Notes: generated from the letters alone by a model not told the origin. DNA of 64,000 bases from SG8-4 sp964598225 (GCA_964598225.1 CAZRBG010000010.1:48859-112858); one strand, 5' to 3'. Counted from the first letter of the stretch, positions 25,479-33,514 are shown. Program-made: numbers and translations.

Positions 25479-25946
25479 TTAGTTCTCAGCCGCATTCAGA
25501 ACGTCTTCCTTCGTAATCCTTCCCTCCGGGCCGGTCCCGGTCACGATTTCCAGATCGATTCCTTTTTCCCTTGCCAGCCGACGGGCCGACGGCGATGCCG
25601 ACGGGCCGCTCTGTTTTGGAATTGACACTTTTTCCGATGGAGGTTTCTGTTCGACCACAGGCGGCACGTTAGTCTCGGCGACAGGCTCTTCTTCTGCTAT
25701 CTCCTCACCGGGCCGGCCGATATACGCAATTGGGCTGAGCACCGGCACCTCAGCGCCTTCGGGGTGGAGGATTTTCAGCAATACGCCCGATTCGTACGCC
25801 TCCACGTCGAAGGTCGCCTTGTCCGATTCCACCGAGGCGATTTTCTCTCCTTTTTGGATCGGATCATTCTCCTTCTTGAACCACTCGACGATAACGCCGG
25901 TTTTTATGTCCTGGCCCACCTGGGGCATCATAACTGCGGTTGCCAT
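25479..25946 (-). CDS. lipoyl- and E3-binding-domain protein without acyltransferase core (truncated E2)
   Basis: A 155-residue protein with just two domains of a 2-oxoacid dehydrogenase E2. Residues 1-78 are a lipoyl domain with the modified lysine in VESDKATFDV (K43). Residues about 116-155 are a peripheral-subunit-binding domain (SASPSARRLAREKGIDL, GPEGRITKEDV). An acidic Pro/Glu linker joins them. The roughly 230-residue catalytic acyltransferase core with its HxxxDG motif is absent, and the gene ends cleanly at the binding domain. It could carry acyl or reducing groups between E1 (26817-28789) and an E3 encoded elsewhere. The stop and start between it and the aldolase are 2 bases apart. 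Confidence 0.85.
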   Translation of the reverse strand: MATAVMMPQVGQDIKTGVIVEWFKKENDPIQKGEKIASVESDKATFDVEAYESGVLLKILHPEGAEVPVLSPIAYIGRPGEEIAEEEPVAETNVPPVVEQKPPSEKVSIPKQSGPSASPSARRLAREKGIDLEIVTGTGPEGRITKEDVLNAAEN

Positions 25947-25948
25947 CT

Positions 25949-26803
25949 CTAAGCCTTTCCTGCACTGCCGAACAGCTTTATGTTACCTGCTATTGCCGCC
26001 TTTAGCTCCTGATATTGAGCGCCGATCACTTTGAGCGGGTTGTATTCGGTTTTGTTACTTTCGTGGTAACGGACAAATCCGTCAATAAATGCGTACTTCA
26101 ATTGCGTTGAAATGTTGACCTTCGCACAGCCCAAAGAGATACAGCGTTTAAATACTTCGTCCGAGAGCCCGGTGCCGCCGTGCAGGGCCAGAGGCACATT
26201 TGTTTCACCGGCAATCCGCTCTAGTAACTCGAAAGCGATTTTCGGCACACCCTTGTACACTCCGTGAGCCGTGCCTATAGCCGGGGCGAAGCAATCGAGC
26301 GAGACCTCGCGGCAAAACTTGACGGCTTCAGCAGGATCAGCCAAGTGAGCGTCCTGCTCCTTGACGTGGATGTCGTCTTCGACGCCGACAATGGCGCCCA
26401 TTTCCGCCTCGACCGTGATATCCTCCGGAGCCGCCATTGCAACAACCTGCTGCGTCAAGTCCAGGTTCTCAACGAGGGGCTTCGATGATGCATCGATCAT
26501 GACCGATGTCCAGCCGTGTTCGATGCAGTTTCTGATAACCTCCAAGTCCTTGCAGTGGTCAAGATGAATCGCGATCGGCACGGGCACGTCGGATACCAGT
26601 TGTCGGTACCACTCGATAATCGGCCGGCAGCCCCAGAATACAACGGTCTTTACCGACGTCTGAATAATCACCGGGGACTGCAATTCAACAGCCGCCTCCA
26701 CGACAGCCTTCATAGAGTTGTAGTCCAGAATGTTGAAAGCGCCCACCGCGTATCGGCCTTCTTTGGCACTGCTGAGCATTTCCCTCATATTGGCCAGAGC
26801 CAT
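25949..26803 (-). CDS. class II fructose/tagatose-bisphosphate-type aldolase
   Basis: A 284-residue zinc-dependent class II aldolase. It has AIHLDHCKD (catalytic Asp82, zinc His83), VEAEMGAIVGVED, AIGTAHGVYKG (zinc His), LALHGGTGL (zinc His) and the phosphate-binding KVNISTQLK. All key residues are present. The group cleaves fructose-, tagatose- or related ketose bisphosphates to dihydroxyacetone phosphate and an aldehyde. It is inserted between the E1 beta gene (13-base gap) and the lipoyl protein (2-base gap), an unusual place that ties it to the dehydrogenase complex. Confidence 0.85.
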   Translation of the reverse strand: MALANMREMLSSAKEGRYAVGAFNILDYNSMKAVVEAAVELQSPVIIQTSVKTVVFWGCRPIIEWYRQLVSDVPVPIAIHLDHCKDLEVIRNCIEHGWTSVMIDASSKPLVENLDLTQQVVAMAAPEDITVEAEMGAIVGVEDDIHVKEQDAHLADPAEAVKFCREVSLDCFAPAIGTAHGVYKGVPKIAFELLERIAGETNVPLALHGGTGLSDEVFKRCISLGCAKVNISTQLKYAFIDGFVRYHESNKTEYNPLKVIGAQYQELKAAIAGNIKLFGSAGKA

Positions 26804-26816
26804 TTCGATTCCTCAT

Positions 26817-27827
26817 TCAGGCGTTAAACATCTCTTTGACTGCGCTTACGATTTCTTCTTTCCGAGGCACACAGGCTTTTTCCAGATTCACATTGAACGG
26901 AATCGGAGTATTCTTGCCAGCAAGTATCTTAATCGGAGCGTCGAGATAGTCAAATGCTTCTTCCTGGACTATCGACGCGATATCCGAGGCGACGCCGCCC
27001 CGCCGGACGGCTTCCTGAACGATTACCAGGTGTTCGGTTTTGCGAACCGATTCGAGGATCATCTCTTTATCCAGCGGCACCAGAGCACGTGGATCGATTA
27101 CCTCAGCATCAATCCCTTGGGCAGCGAGTTCCTCGGCCGCCGCGAGCGCGTGTTTTACCATGCCGGACCACGCAACGAGAGTCACATCACTGCCCGGCCG
27201 TTTGATATCGCCGACTCCGAGTTTGATGCTGTAATCCGTCTGAGGAACATGTCCCTTGTCCATATAGAGCAACTTGTGCTCGATGAAGACGACCGGGTCT
27301 TCGTCGCGGATAGCGCTTTTTAGCAGGCCTTTTGCATCGTACGCCGTAGAGGGCATAACAACCTTGAGACCCGGCACGTGATAATACCAAGCCTCGAGGC
27401 TCTGCGAATGCTGGGCGGCCAGACCGTTGCCGCTGCCGCCCTGGGTGCGCAAAACCATCGGAACCCGGCCCTTGCCGCCGCTCATGAAGCGATATTTGGC
27501 GGCCTGGTTTACGATTTGGTCTATTATCAGCGAGCTAAAGTCGATGAATAATATTTCCACAACCGGGCGCATACCGGTAATTGCAGCGCCGACAGCCATG
27601 CCGGTGAAACTCGCTTCGGAGATCGGAGTGTCAATCACCCGCTTTGGTCCGAACTGATCGAGCAATCCCACCGTCACCTTGTAGGAGCCTCCTCGCTGGG
27701 CAATGCCTTCACCCATGACGAACACCCTTTCGTCGCGGGTCATCTCTTCCCGCATCGCTTCGTTCAGGGCCTCGCGGACCATTATCTCTCGCGTCTCGAC
27801 GTCGCTGTTGATAGTCTCAGTGCTCAA
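26817..27827 (-). CDS. 2-oxoacid dehydrogenase E1 beta subunit (pyruvate/acetoin type)
   Basis: A 336-residue E1 beta subunit. It has MREEMTRDERVFVMGEGIAQ with the glutamate (E40) that activates thiamine diphosphate, DTPISEASFTGMAVGAA, the FIDFSSLIIDQIVNQAAKY helix and the C-terminal transketolase domain (DAEVIDPRALVPLDKE). With E1 alpha it decarboxylates a 2-oxoacid, or cleaves acetoin, and passes the acyl group to a lipoyl domain. It overlaps the E1 alpha stop by 4 bases (ATGA). No E3 is in the window. Confidence 0.88.
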   Translation of the reverse strand: MSTETINSDVETREIMVREALNEAMREEMTRDERVFVMGEGIAQRGGSYKVTVGLLDQFGPKRVIDTPISEASFTGMAVGAAITGMRPVVEILFIDFSSLIIDQIVNQAAKYRFMSGGKGRVPMVLRTQGGSGNGLAAQHSQSLEAWYYHVPGLKVVMPSTAYDAKGLLKSAIRDEDPVVFIEHKLLYMDKGHVPQTDYSIKLGVGDIKRPGSDVTLVAWSGMVKHALAAAEELAAQGIDAEVIDPRALVPLDKEMILESVRKTEHLVIVQEAVRRGGVASDIASIVQEEAFDYLDAPIKILAGKNTPIPFNVNLEKACVPRKEEIVSAVKEMFNA

Positions 27828-28789
27828 TCCGCTGCAACCTCCTCAATGAAATCTTCGACGGACGGCTGGGCGCTGTTCTTGCCGAATTCGATCGCCTCTT
27901 CCATCTGCCGGTTGACGTCCTGTTCGATGGCTTCAATGTCTTCATCCGTGTAGCGCGCATGCTCGATCAGGTTACTTCGCGCTCTCTTTACCGGATCGCG
28001 GGCGAGGTAGTACTCCAGTCGCTCTTTCGGCATATATGCTCCCGGATCGTTAACGTGGTGGCCGCTGTGTCGATACGTCTTGGCCTCGACCAGCACCGGC
28101 CCTTTACCAACCCGGCATGCGTCCACGGCCTCGCAGGTTTTCTCATACACCGCCAGCACATCGTTGCCGTCCACCTGGTGCGATTCGACGCCGTAGCCGA
28201 TCCCTCGCTTGTACAAATCCGGCACGCGGCTCATCTCTTCGACGGGGCTGGTTACCGCATATTGATTGTTCTCCAGCATAAACACAACGGGCAGATCATA
28301 GATCGCCGCCAGATTCAGCGACTCCGCAAACACGCCGTTATTGCTGGCGCCGTCGGAGAAGAAGATTACCGTAACCTGGTTGCCCCCTCGCACTCGCACG
28401 CCCATAGCCGCACCTACGCCGATCGGCAGACCGCCGCCTACAATGCCGTTGGCGCCGATGTTGCCGGTTGCGATATCGGCGATGTGCATGGAGCCGCCCC
28501 GCCCCTTGCAGTATCCCGTTTCGCGGCCCAGCACTTCGGCGACCATCTTCTTTAGCTTGCCGCCTCGGGCGAGGCAGTGGCCGTGGCCGCGGTGGGTGCT
28601 GACGATATAATCATCTTCGCGAAGCGCGGCACAGGCGCCGGTGGCGATGGCTTCCTCACCAAGATATGGGTGAAAATAGCCGATTATCAAACCCTGGCGA
28701 TAGAGTTTTATGCACTCGGTCTCGAAAAGCCGAATAGTATAGAGCGTGCGAAAGAGCTGCTCTAAAAATTCAGCCGAATAAGCCTTCAT
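27824..28789 (-). CDS. 2-oxoacid dehydrogenase E1 alpha subunit (pyruvate/acetoin type)
   Basis: A 321-residue E1 alpha subunit. It has the thiamine diphosphate motif FFSDGASNNG (Asp146, Asn150/151), the phosphorylation-loop-like GRGGSMHIAD and the N-terminal IGYFHPYLGEEA. The final residues (SVEDFIEEVAAD) resemble acetoin dehydrogenase AcoA and similar short E1 alphas. It is the first gene of the ten-gene block. A perfect 14-bp palindrome lies 16 bases before its start and is a candidate operator. The real 2-oxo substrate is unknown. Confidence 0.88.
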   Translation of the reverse strand: MKAYSAEFLEQLFRTLYTIRLFETECIKLYRQGLIIGYFHPYLGEEAIATGACAALREDDYIVSTHRGHGHCLARGGKLKKMVAEVLGRETGYCKGRGGSMHIADIATGNIGANGIVGGGLPIGVGAAMGVRVRGGNQVTVIFFSDGASNNGVFAESLNLAAIYDLPVVFMLENNQYAVTSPVEEMSRVPDLYKRGIGYGVESHQVDGNDVLAVYEKTCEAVDACRVGKGPVLVEAKTYRHSGHHVNDPGAYMPKERLEYYLARDPVKRARSNLIEHARYTDEDIEAIEQDVNRQMEEAIEFGKNSAQPSVEDFIEEVAAD

Positions 28790-28804
28790 CTGTTATTTCC
28801 TCAC

Positions 28805-28818
28805 TAACGATATCGTTA
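28805..28818. promoter_or_regulatory. perfect 14-bp palindrome upstream of E1 alpha, candidate operator
   Basis: TAACGATATCGTTA reads the same on both strands and lies 16 bases upstream of the E1 alpha start, in the 225-bp gap between the divergent E1 alpha and cupin genes. AACG/CGTT half sites are common in LacI-family operators. No regulator gene is in the window. Confidence 0.5.
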
Positions 28819-29014
28819 CTACGCGCCAGCGTTATAAGACACAAGACACTAAAATAACGATTATCCGCACACCTGGCAACTCCTCGCTCAAATTTCTACA
28901 TTCTGTCAACTTGAGTTTTTCGCCGAGATTGATAGTATCATTGGTTAAACCGCCGGTCTCTGTCGGGATTTGGGATTATGAATTGAATTGAACTGATTTG
29001 AAGGAGTCTTTTGA

Positions 29015-29365
29015 ATGGCTGATCGTCCGCGGATTATCGAGCGGCCCTGGGGACGCTACAGAGAGTATGCAAGAAACGAACCATGCACGGTATGGATTGT
29101 GGAGATGAAGCCGGGTGAGCAGGGCAGTCTGCAAAGCCACGAGAACTTCGACGAGCTGTGGATCATGCTCACCGACGGCGCGGAAGCTCAGGTCGGCGAC
29201 AAAGTGTGGCAACCCAAAGCCTTCGAAGAAGTCTACATCCCCAGAGGTACAAAGCATCGTCTCAGCAACAGCAGCGATCAGTTATTCCGAATGATGGAAG
29301 TGGCCTACGGCGAGGTGCAGGACAACGACAAGGTGCGTTACGACGACAAATACGGCCGGGCCTGA
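29015..29365 (+). CDS. small cupin, mannose-6-phosphate-isomerase type II-like
   Basis: A 116-residue single-domain cupin beginning RPWGRYREYARNEPCTVWIV, the form seen in the isomerase half of ManC/type II phosphomannose isomerases. The two cupin motifs are visible (PGEQGSLQSHENFDELWIM and IPRGTKHRLSN), with metal-ligand His and Glu. GAAGGAG lies close before the ATG. It is followed after 20 bases by a PfkB kinase. It may isomerise a sugar or sugar phosphate or only bind one. Confidence 0.75.
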   Translation: MADRPRIIERPWGRYREYARNEPCTVWIVEMKPGEQGSLQSHENFDELWIMLTDGAEAQVGDKVWQPKAFEEVYIPRGTKHRLSNSSDQLFRMMEVAYGEVQDNDKVRYDDKYGRA

Positions 29366-29385
29366 GTTATCGAAAAAAACATATA

Positions 29386-30366
29386 ATGAACATGGTTGAC
29401 GATATGAAGCAAATTCTCTGCATCGGTGATATGTGCGCCGACATCTTCACCAGTCCGTTAGCGAAGCTTCCGTGTCCGGGTGAGTTGTCGCTTACCGACG
29501 AGATCGCAGTCTATCCGGGCGGCAACGCACTGAACACCGCGATTGCACTGCGCCGCCTCGGATCGCCGGCCGCTATCGCAGGCAGCGTGGGAAACGATGA
29601 TCTCGGCGCTCTTCTGCTGGAGCAATTGAAGTCTCTGGGACTCCATACGCGTGGCGTGCGTCGGGAACCACAGGGCCAGACGGCAACAACAATAATCATC
29701 CGCGCAGAAGGCGAAGATCGACGTTTTATTCACGCACTGGGCGTCGCCGCCGATTTTACCGGCGAGCATGTTTCGGCGAACCTGCTGCCTGACAACGGCA
29801 TCGTCCTCGTTGGCGGCTACTTGAAACTCGGCGCCTGGAATGACCAGGCATTGGCAAATCTGCTCGATCAGGCACACCAGCGAAACTGCTGCAACGTTCT
29901 CAACGTGTGCATCGCACAGGACAGCGGCATCGATCCAAAACGAGCCGTGAGATTGCTCGAACACGTGGATTTGTTTGTTCTTAATGAAGACGAAGCGCGC
30001 GTTCTCACCGGCGAAACATCCCTTGCCCACCAGGCAAATATCCTGAGGCAAGCAGGAGCCGATACACTAATAATCACCAGAGGCCATAAAGGGCTTTATG
30101 CCGATGACGGCAAAAACAGGATCGAAATGGGAGCTTTCGACGTGCCTCTCGTCGATCCCTCCGGCTGCGGCGACTGCTTCACGGCGGGCCTGCTTGCGGC
30201 CTTAAGTCAGGATTTGGACTTGGCGCGCACTCTTGAATTCGCCAGCGCAACCGGAGCACTCGGCGCAACAGCCCTCGGCTGCACCAACGGCGTCCCCAAA
30301 TTTTCCGAAGTGGAGCAATTCGTGAAACAAAACACTCTTGACATCTCCCTCAATCCAAGTCCGTGA
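29386..30366 (+). CDS. PfkB-family sugar kinase
   Basis: A 326-residue ribokinase/PfkB-fold kinase. It has the N-terminal signature PGGNALNTAIALRRLG and the C-terminal ATP/catalytic motif DPSGCGDCFTAGLLAAL with the base Asp; the usual GAGD is GCGD here. In a uronate cluster, 2-keto-3-deoxygluconate kinase is the obvious candidate, but fructokinase-type activity cannot be excluded. ATG 29386 is used; ATGs at 29392 and 29404 are possible, and none has a strong ribosome site. It probably shares a transcript with the cupin. Confidence 0.8.
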   Translation: MNMVDDMKQILCIGDMCADIFTSPLAKLPCPGELSLTDEIAVYPGGNALNTAIALRRLGSPAAIAGSVGNDDLGALLLEQLKSLGLHTRGVRREPQGQTATTIIIRAEGEDRRFIHALGVAADFTGEHVSANLLPDNGIVLVGGYLKLGAWNDQALANLLDQAHQRNCCNVLNVCIAQDSGIDPKRAVRLLEHVDLFVLNEDEARVLTGETSLAHQANILRQAGADTLIITRGHKGLYADDGKNRIEMGAFDVPLVDPSGCGDCFTAGLLAALSQDLDLARTLEFASATGALGATALGCTNGVPKFSEVEQFVKQNTLDISLNPSP

Positions 30367-30427
30367 GCAGGCCTGCCAAAAGAGTATCGGATTACACTCC
30401 GCGGGCAGTTGTAGATGCAGGAGTCTC

Positions 30428-30497
30428 GTAGGGTCGGGCTCGCCCCACCGGGTTCAACCCTAAATACTCCCTCGTGGTGGGGCAAACCCCACCCTAC
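30428..30497. repeat. palindromic repeat between convergent genes
   Basis: Arms GTAGGGTCGGGCTCGCCCCA (from 30428) and TGGGGCAAACCCCACCCTAC (to 30497) are a slightly diverged copy of the 22779-22846 element. It lies between the PfkB gene and the 3' end of the gene at 30519, so it could act as a bidirectional terminator. Confidence 0.7.
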
Positions 30498-30518
30498 CTG
30501 TTGCTGTCTGCCCCACTT

Positions 30519-31022
30519 TCAGATAAACGGAATGCAACGCTTAATTTTGCGCAGCAACTTTGATCGACACATCATTTGTATGTAGATCATGCTGTTCTCG
30601 TTGCTAACTGTTGCAGTACCCCCGTAACGCACCAGCTTCACGAAATATGTTCGCTGGGGACGTCCTTCGTCCCATTGCAGCCACCAGGATGGATAGACTA
30701 TCCCATTATAACGAACTTCCATGGTCCCCTCCAGCAATAGCTGAGTAGTACTTGAGTGGCGTTTGACAAAACGCAGTATGTCTTTCGGATCGGCCTCGAA
30801 CTTGACCAATATAACTCGCATTTCGAACAACTTTCCCTGCCTGTCAATCCTCGCGTTGCGAGCCGATTCTGGAAGCTTCGCAAAGCCTGCACGGGACAGA
30901 GTAGCATTCACGTCGGAGTCCTGCTGCAACCAGACAATGACGAGCAACAACAAGAGTGCAGCCGATGTAACAAAAACAATAACGAAGCTTTTCTTCTTAG
31001 ACCTGAGTCCCACTGCTACCAT
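30519..31022 (-). CDS. membrane-anchored protein of unknown function
   Basis: A 167-residue protein with one N-terminal membrane helix (about residues 12-31, FVIVFVTSAALLLLLVIVW) and a basic n-region, then about 135 residues predicted outside the membrane core with mixed helix and strand (LFEMRVILVKFEADPKDILRF; YPSWWLQWDEG). I do not recognise the family. The ATG at 31022 overlaps the stop of the upstream membrane-protein gene, implying coupled translation and supporting this start over an earlier one in frame. Confidence 0.55.
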   Translation of the reverse strand: MVAVGLRSKKKSFVIVFVTSAALLLLLVIVWLQQDSDVNATLSRAGFAKLPESARNARIDRQGKLFEMRVILVKFEADPKDILRFVKRHSSTTQLLLEGTMEVRYNGIVYPSWWLQWDEGRPQRTYFVKLVRYGGTATVSNENSMIYIQMMCRSKLLRKIKRCIPFI

Positions 31023-31318
31023 GTTTGGCCTCCAGCCAGATACCATGTCAAGAAGTAAGTAGCCATAGAAACAACTGCCAGTGAGATAACAAAGAGCACG
31101 GCCGTAACGATTCCTTTGAAGCCTCTGATCCAGATACAATAGATCGGAACCGACACCGGCCAGGACAAGAATATTATCCAATAAAACGAATGTAGTAGCG
31201 GCTTGGAATCAACTATGCAAAATGTCGTCATGATGACCTGAAAGGCAACTGCCACTGCAATGTCCGGCGAACTTAAATCCGGGAATAAAGCTCTTCGAAT
31301 AGCATACAGGACAAACAA
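31016..31318 (-). CDS. small multi-helix membrane protein
   Basis: About 100 residues with three predicted membrane helices (AVAVAFQVIMTTFCIV; FYWIIFLSWPVSVPIY; IVTAVLFVISLAVVSMATYFL). The first usual start is a TTG at 31318, but the same frame stays open and hydrophobic for about 20 more codons (RRRRILVILFIYFL) with no standard start, so the true start may be a rare codon near 31375 or the 5' end may be damaged. It overlaps the next gene's start by a few bases. No family recognised. Confidence 0.45.
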   Translation of the reverse strand: MFVLYAIRRALFPDLSSPDIAVAVAFQVIMTTFCIVDSKPLLHSFYWIIFLSWPVSVPIYCIWIRGFKGIVTAVLFVISLAVVSMATYFLTWYLAGGQTW

Positions 31319-31867
31319 AAAGTAGATGAATAATATGACGAGAATCCTGCGTCTTCTTAGTCTTCGTATTGTAATCTCTTACATGCTTGCTCTTTCCGTT
31401 CAACTATGGTTCAAGTCGAATCATCTCTGCCGCTTCGACCAACCGCGATGAATCCTCTTGCATTAATAGTATTATGGCATGAGAAAGTGGAAAAGCAAGC
31501 CAGTTATCGGCGCAAGAGCTTTAATTGTAGAAAAAGAGGGATCAAACGGCCACGAGCATCCGTGCCCGCAGCCATTGCGTTTATTCAATACCATAAAAAT
31601 CAGTAACCGTCTATTAGGGAAAATACGTATTTTTCATAAAAAAAATAAAAAACCCCTGCTCGGTGGAGTTTGTAGGTGAAGACGTAAAGCAGGGGTTTAA
31701 GATGACGTCACGCAACGGACCTGCGACTGTTATCCGCCGTATTCTGTGTATATAGACGTTTCAAGGGCCGAATCGTTACAGCTTTTTTCAAAAAAAAAAT
31801 CTCTTTGCCGGAAAACAATATCGCCAAATTCAGTGTTTCTGGGCAATGTCGACCTTCGGAGGGATAA
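31319..31867. other. long intergenic region
   Basis: About 550 bp with no convincing gene. Short open frames on the plus strand (31406-31679) have no ribosome site and no protein-like pattern. It contains an A-rich run followed by the inverted repeat at 31650-31698. Confidence 0.45.
31650..31698. terminator. inverted repeat AAACCCCTGCT/AGCAGGGGTTT
   Basis: A perfect 11-bp inverted repeat (31650-31660 and 31688-31698) with a 27-base spacer, preceded on the plus strand by an A-rich run that would be a U-run in minus-strand RNA. It therefore looks like a terminator for minus-strand transcription coming from the ABC ATPase gene. Confidence 0.5.
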
Positions 31868-32659
31868 TCAATCAGGGATCATCCAATACCGCCCCGCCGC
31901 ATAGTGGATCTTCGTCCGGACTCCGTACAGGCGCCGAATAAGCTGCGAGGTGATAATCTCTCGTGTCGGGCCACTGGCGATGATCCGGCCTTCGGCGAGC
32001 ACAAGCACCTTCTCGAAGATCGGCATGATCTCCTCGATATGATGCGTCACGAGCACGAGACCCGTTTGAGGCTGAATTCTTGCGAGATTCTGGATCGAGT
32101 CCAGCAGAAGCTCGCGGCCACCGGGATCGAGTCCGGCACACGGCTCGTCGAGAATCAATAGAAGCGGCCGGGCCATTCGCGCCCGCGCTATCAAAACTCG
32201 CTGCTTTTCGCCCTGAGAGAGCGTTCCAAACTGCTGGTCCGCAACGTCAACGCAATTCATCTCGGCAAGATACTGCCGGGCCCGCGCAAAATCGGCTTTG
32301 TCCGGTTGTCGGCCCGCGAACTCGTGCAGGCCTATTTGTGCGAATTTGCCGGAAACAACTGTCCGAACCGCCGCTTCTCCGGGCGGAATCCGGTCGATCA
32401 GCGAAATCGTTACCCACCCGATACTCTCCCGCAACTCCCTCAGGTTCACCAGGGCCCTCCCCTGCCGATAGATTCGCCCGCCTGAGTTGGCCCAGATGTA
32501 GCCGCAGGCGATCTTTAGCAGTGTAGTCTTTCCCGCGCCGTTTGGCCCCAGGACGGCCCAGTGCTCACCCCTCTGCAGCCGCCATGAGATGCTATCGAGG
32601 ATCAGCCTGCCGCCGATTCTGTAACTTACATCGCAAATATCGATTATCGCCGGTTCCAT
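31868..32659 (-). CDS. ABC transporter ATP-binding protein (ModF-like)
   Basis: A 263-residue ABC ATPase. Walker A GPNGAGKTT (38-46), signature LSQGE (147-151), Walker B LLLILDEP (166-173) with Glu172, and the switch histidine in LVTHHIEE are all present. The sequence after Walker A has no obvious Q-loop glutamine (GWVTISLIDR), as in ModF/YbbA-like soluble ABC proteins. No permease or binding protein gene is adjacent, so its partner is unknown. Confidence 0.8.
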   Translation of the reverse strand: MEPAIIDICDVSYRIGGRLILDSISWRLQRGEHWAVLGPNGAGKTTLLKIACGYIWANSGGRIYRQGRALVNLRELRESIGWVTISLIDRIPPGEAAVRTVVSGKFAQIGLHEFAGRQPDKADFARARQYLAEMNCVDVADQQFGTLSQGEKQRVLIARARMARPLLLILDEPCAGLDPGGRELLLDSIQNLARIQPQTGLVLVTHHIEEIMPIFEKVLVLAEGRIIASGPTREIITSQLIRRLYGVRTKIHYAAGRYWMIPD

Positions 32660-32789
32660 AGGCCCGAATCCCTATCAAGTTTCTTCCGGCTCAGTCAGGC
32701 CGCCAGACTTTAGCTGCTATGAGAATATCGCCTCAGGCTTGAAAACTCAAGTTTTTGAAGGGCGGCAGGCCGGGTGAACGATCGAGTGA

Positions 32790-33053
32790 CTAATTCAACG
32801 TGGGGTTCTTACTTCTATCGGTGATTAAGGTTTGAACGCTCCTTCGACATGCGGGGGGCTTCCTGCAGACATCCTTCTTACGCTGCTGCTTTCTCCACAA
32901 CGGGATGTAAGTTTCGGGACGATGCTGTAGCAATGACTGCTCGACCCAGAACGTGTAGTTCCTCAGGTCCCTGTATCGCTTGTACAAGTAGCAGAAACCA
33001 ATAGCAGCGAAAATCAGGAAAATGCCAAAACCGATTTTTATCAGAAGGTCCAT
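32790..33053 (-). CDS. small single-helix membrane protein
   Basis: An 87-residue protein with one N-terminal membrane helix (LIKIGFGIFLIFAAIGFCYL), then a basic tail with WRKQQRKKDVCRKPPACRR. A strong GGGAGGGG site lies before the ATG at 33053, which is the best evidence that it is real. No family recognised. The ABC ATPase gene follows on the same strand after 130 bp. Confidence 0.55.
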   Translation of the reverse strand: MDLLIKIGFGIFLIFAAIGFCYLYKRYRDLRNYTFWVEQSLLQHRPETYIPLWRKQQRKKDVCRKPPACRRSVQTLITDRSKNPTLN

Positions 33054-33189
33054 TTCCGCGCCCCTCCCTTGTACTGTCTGTCACAAAAGTGCAAACAAAC
33101 TCTCTCAAAATCCAGCAATCAGGGGGCGATCTTGCCTGACAAAGCAAGGTGCAATTGCCGGCTTTTACCTCTGTGTCCCGCGTGGGGCG

Positions 33190-33276
33190 TTAATATCCGG
33201 TGATCAAAACCATAATAATAATAAACGTCCCAATCGCAAGGATTGACAACATGATTATCAGCTCTTGCCGATTCAT
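33190..33276 (-). CDS. 28-residue single-helix membrane miniprotein
   Basis: A short frame begins MNRQELIIMLS and continues with ILAIGTFIIIMVLITGY before a TAA stop: three polar or charged residues and then one continuous membrane helix. GAGAGGG lies about eight bases before the ATG. It is too short to recognise by family, but the composition and ribosome site favour a real small membrane protein. The 87-residue gene lies 137 bp downstream. Confidence 0.5.
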   Translation of the reverse strand: MNRQELIIMLSILAIGTFIIIMVLITGY

Positions 33277-33514
33277 TTCTGTACCCTCTCACTATAAACA
33301 ATACGAAATAAAGCAGCCGATCCCAAGCTTACCGGACTGGGTGCATTGATAGTTGGGATAAAAAGTGCCATCAGCTTCCGGAGATTCTCAGGTTTGGGAA
33401 AGCCTGCTCGCAGATGCTTGCAATTCGGCGCGAGTTTTGGTATGAAGGCAGAACGAAAACGCGGAAGACTGGTGTTGAAACCGCCGAATAGACAACCTCA
33501 ATGGAGATACTAAC

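Noticed and set aside
19452..30366. Sulfoglycolysis (sulfoquinovose breakdown) as the function of the aldolase block, suggested by a mutarotase, PfkB kinase, transaldolases and a YihU-family reductase
   Set aside because: The reductase matches GarR in its substrate motif and catalytic lysine over its whole length, no sulfoquinovosidase or sulfonate transporter is seen, and E1/lipoyl proteins are not part of known sulfo pathways.
33119..33301. A 60-codon minus-strand frame
   Set aside because: It covers the 28-residue miniprotein in another frame and has no ribosome site or protein-like composition.
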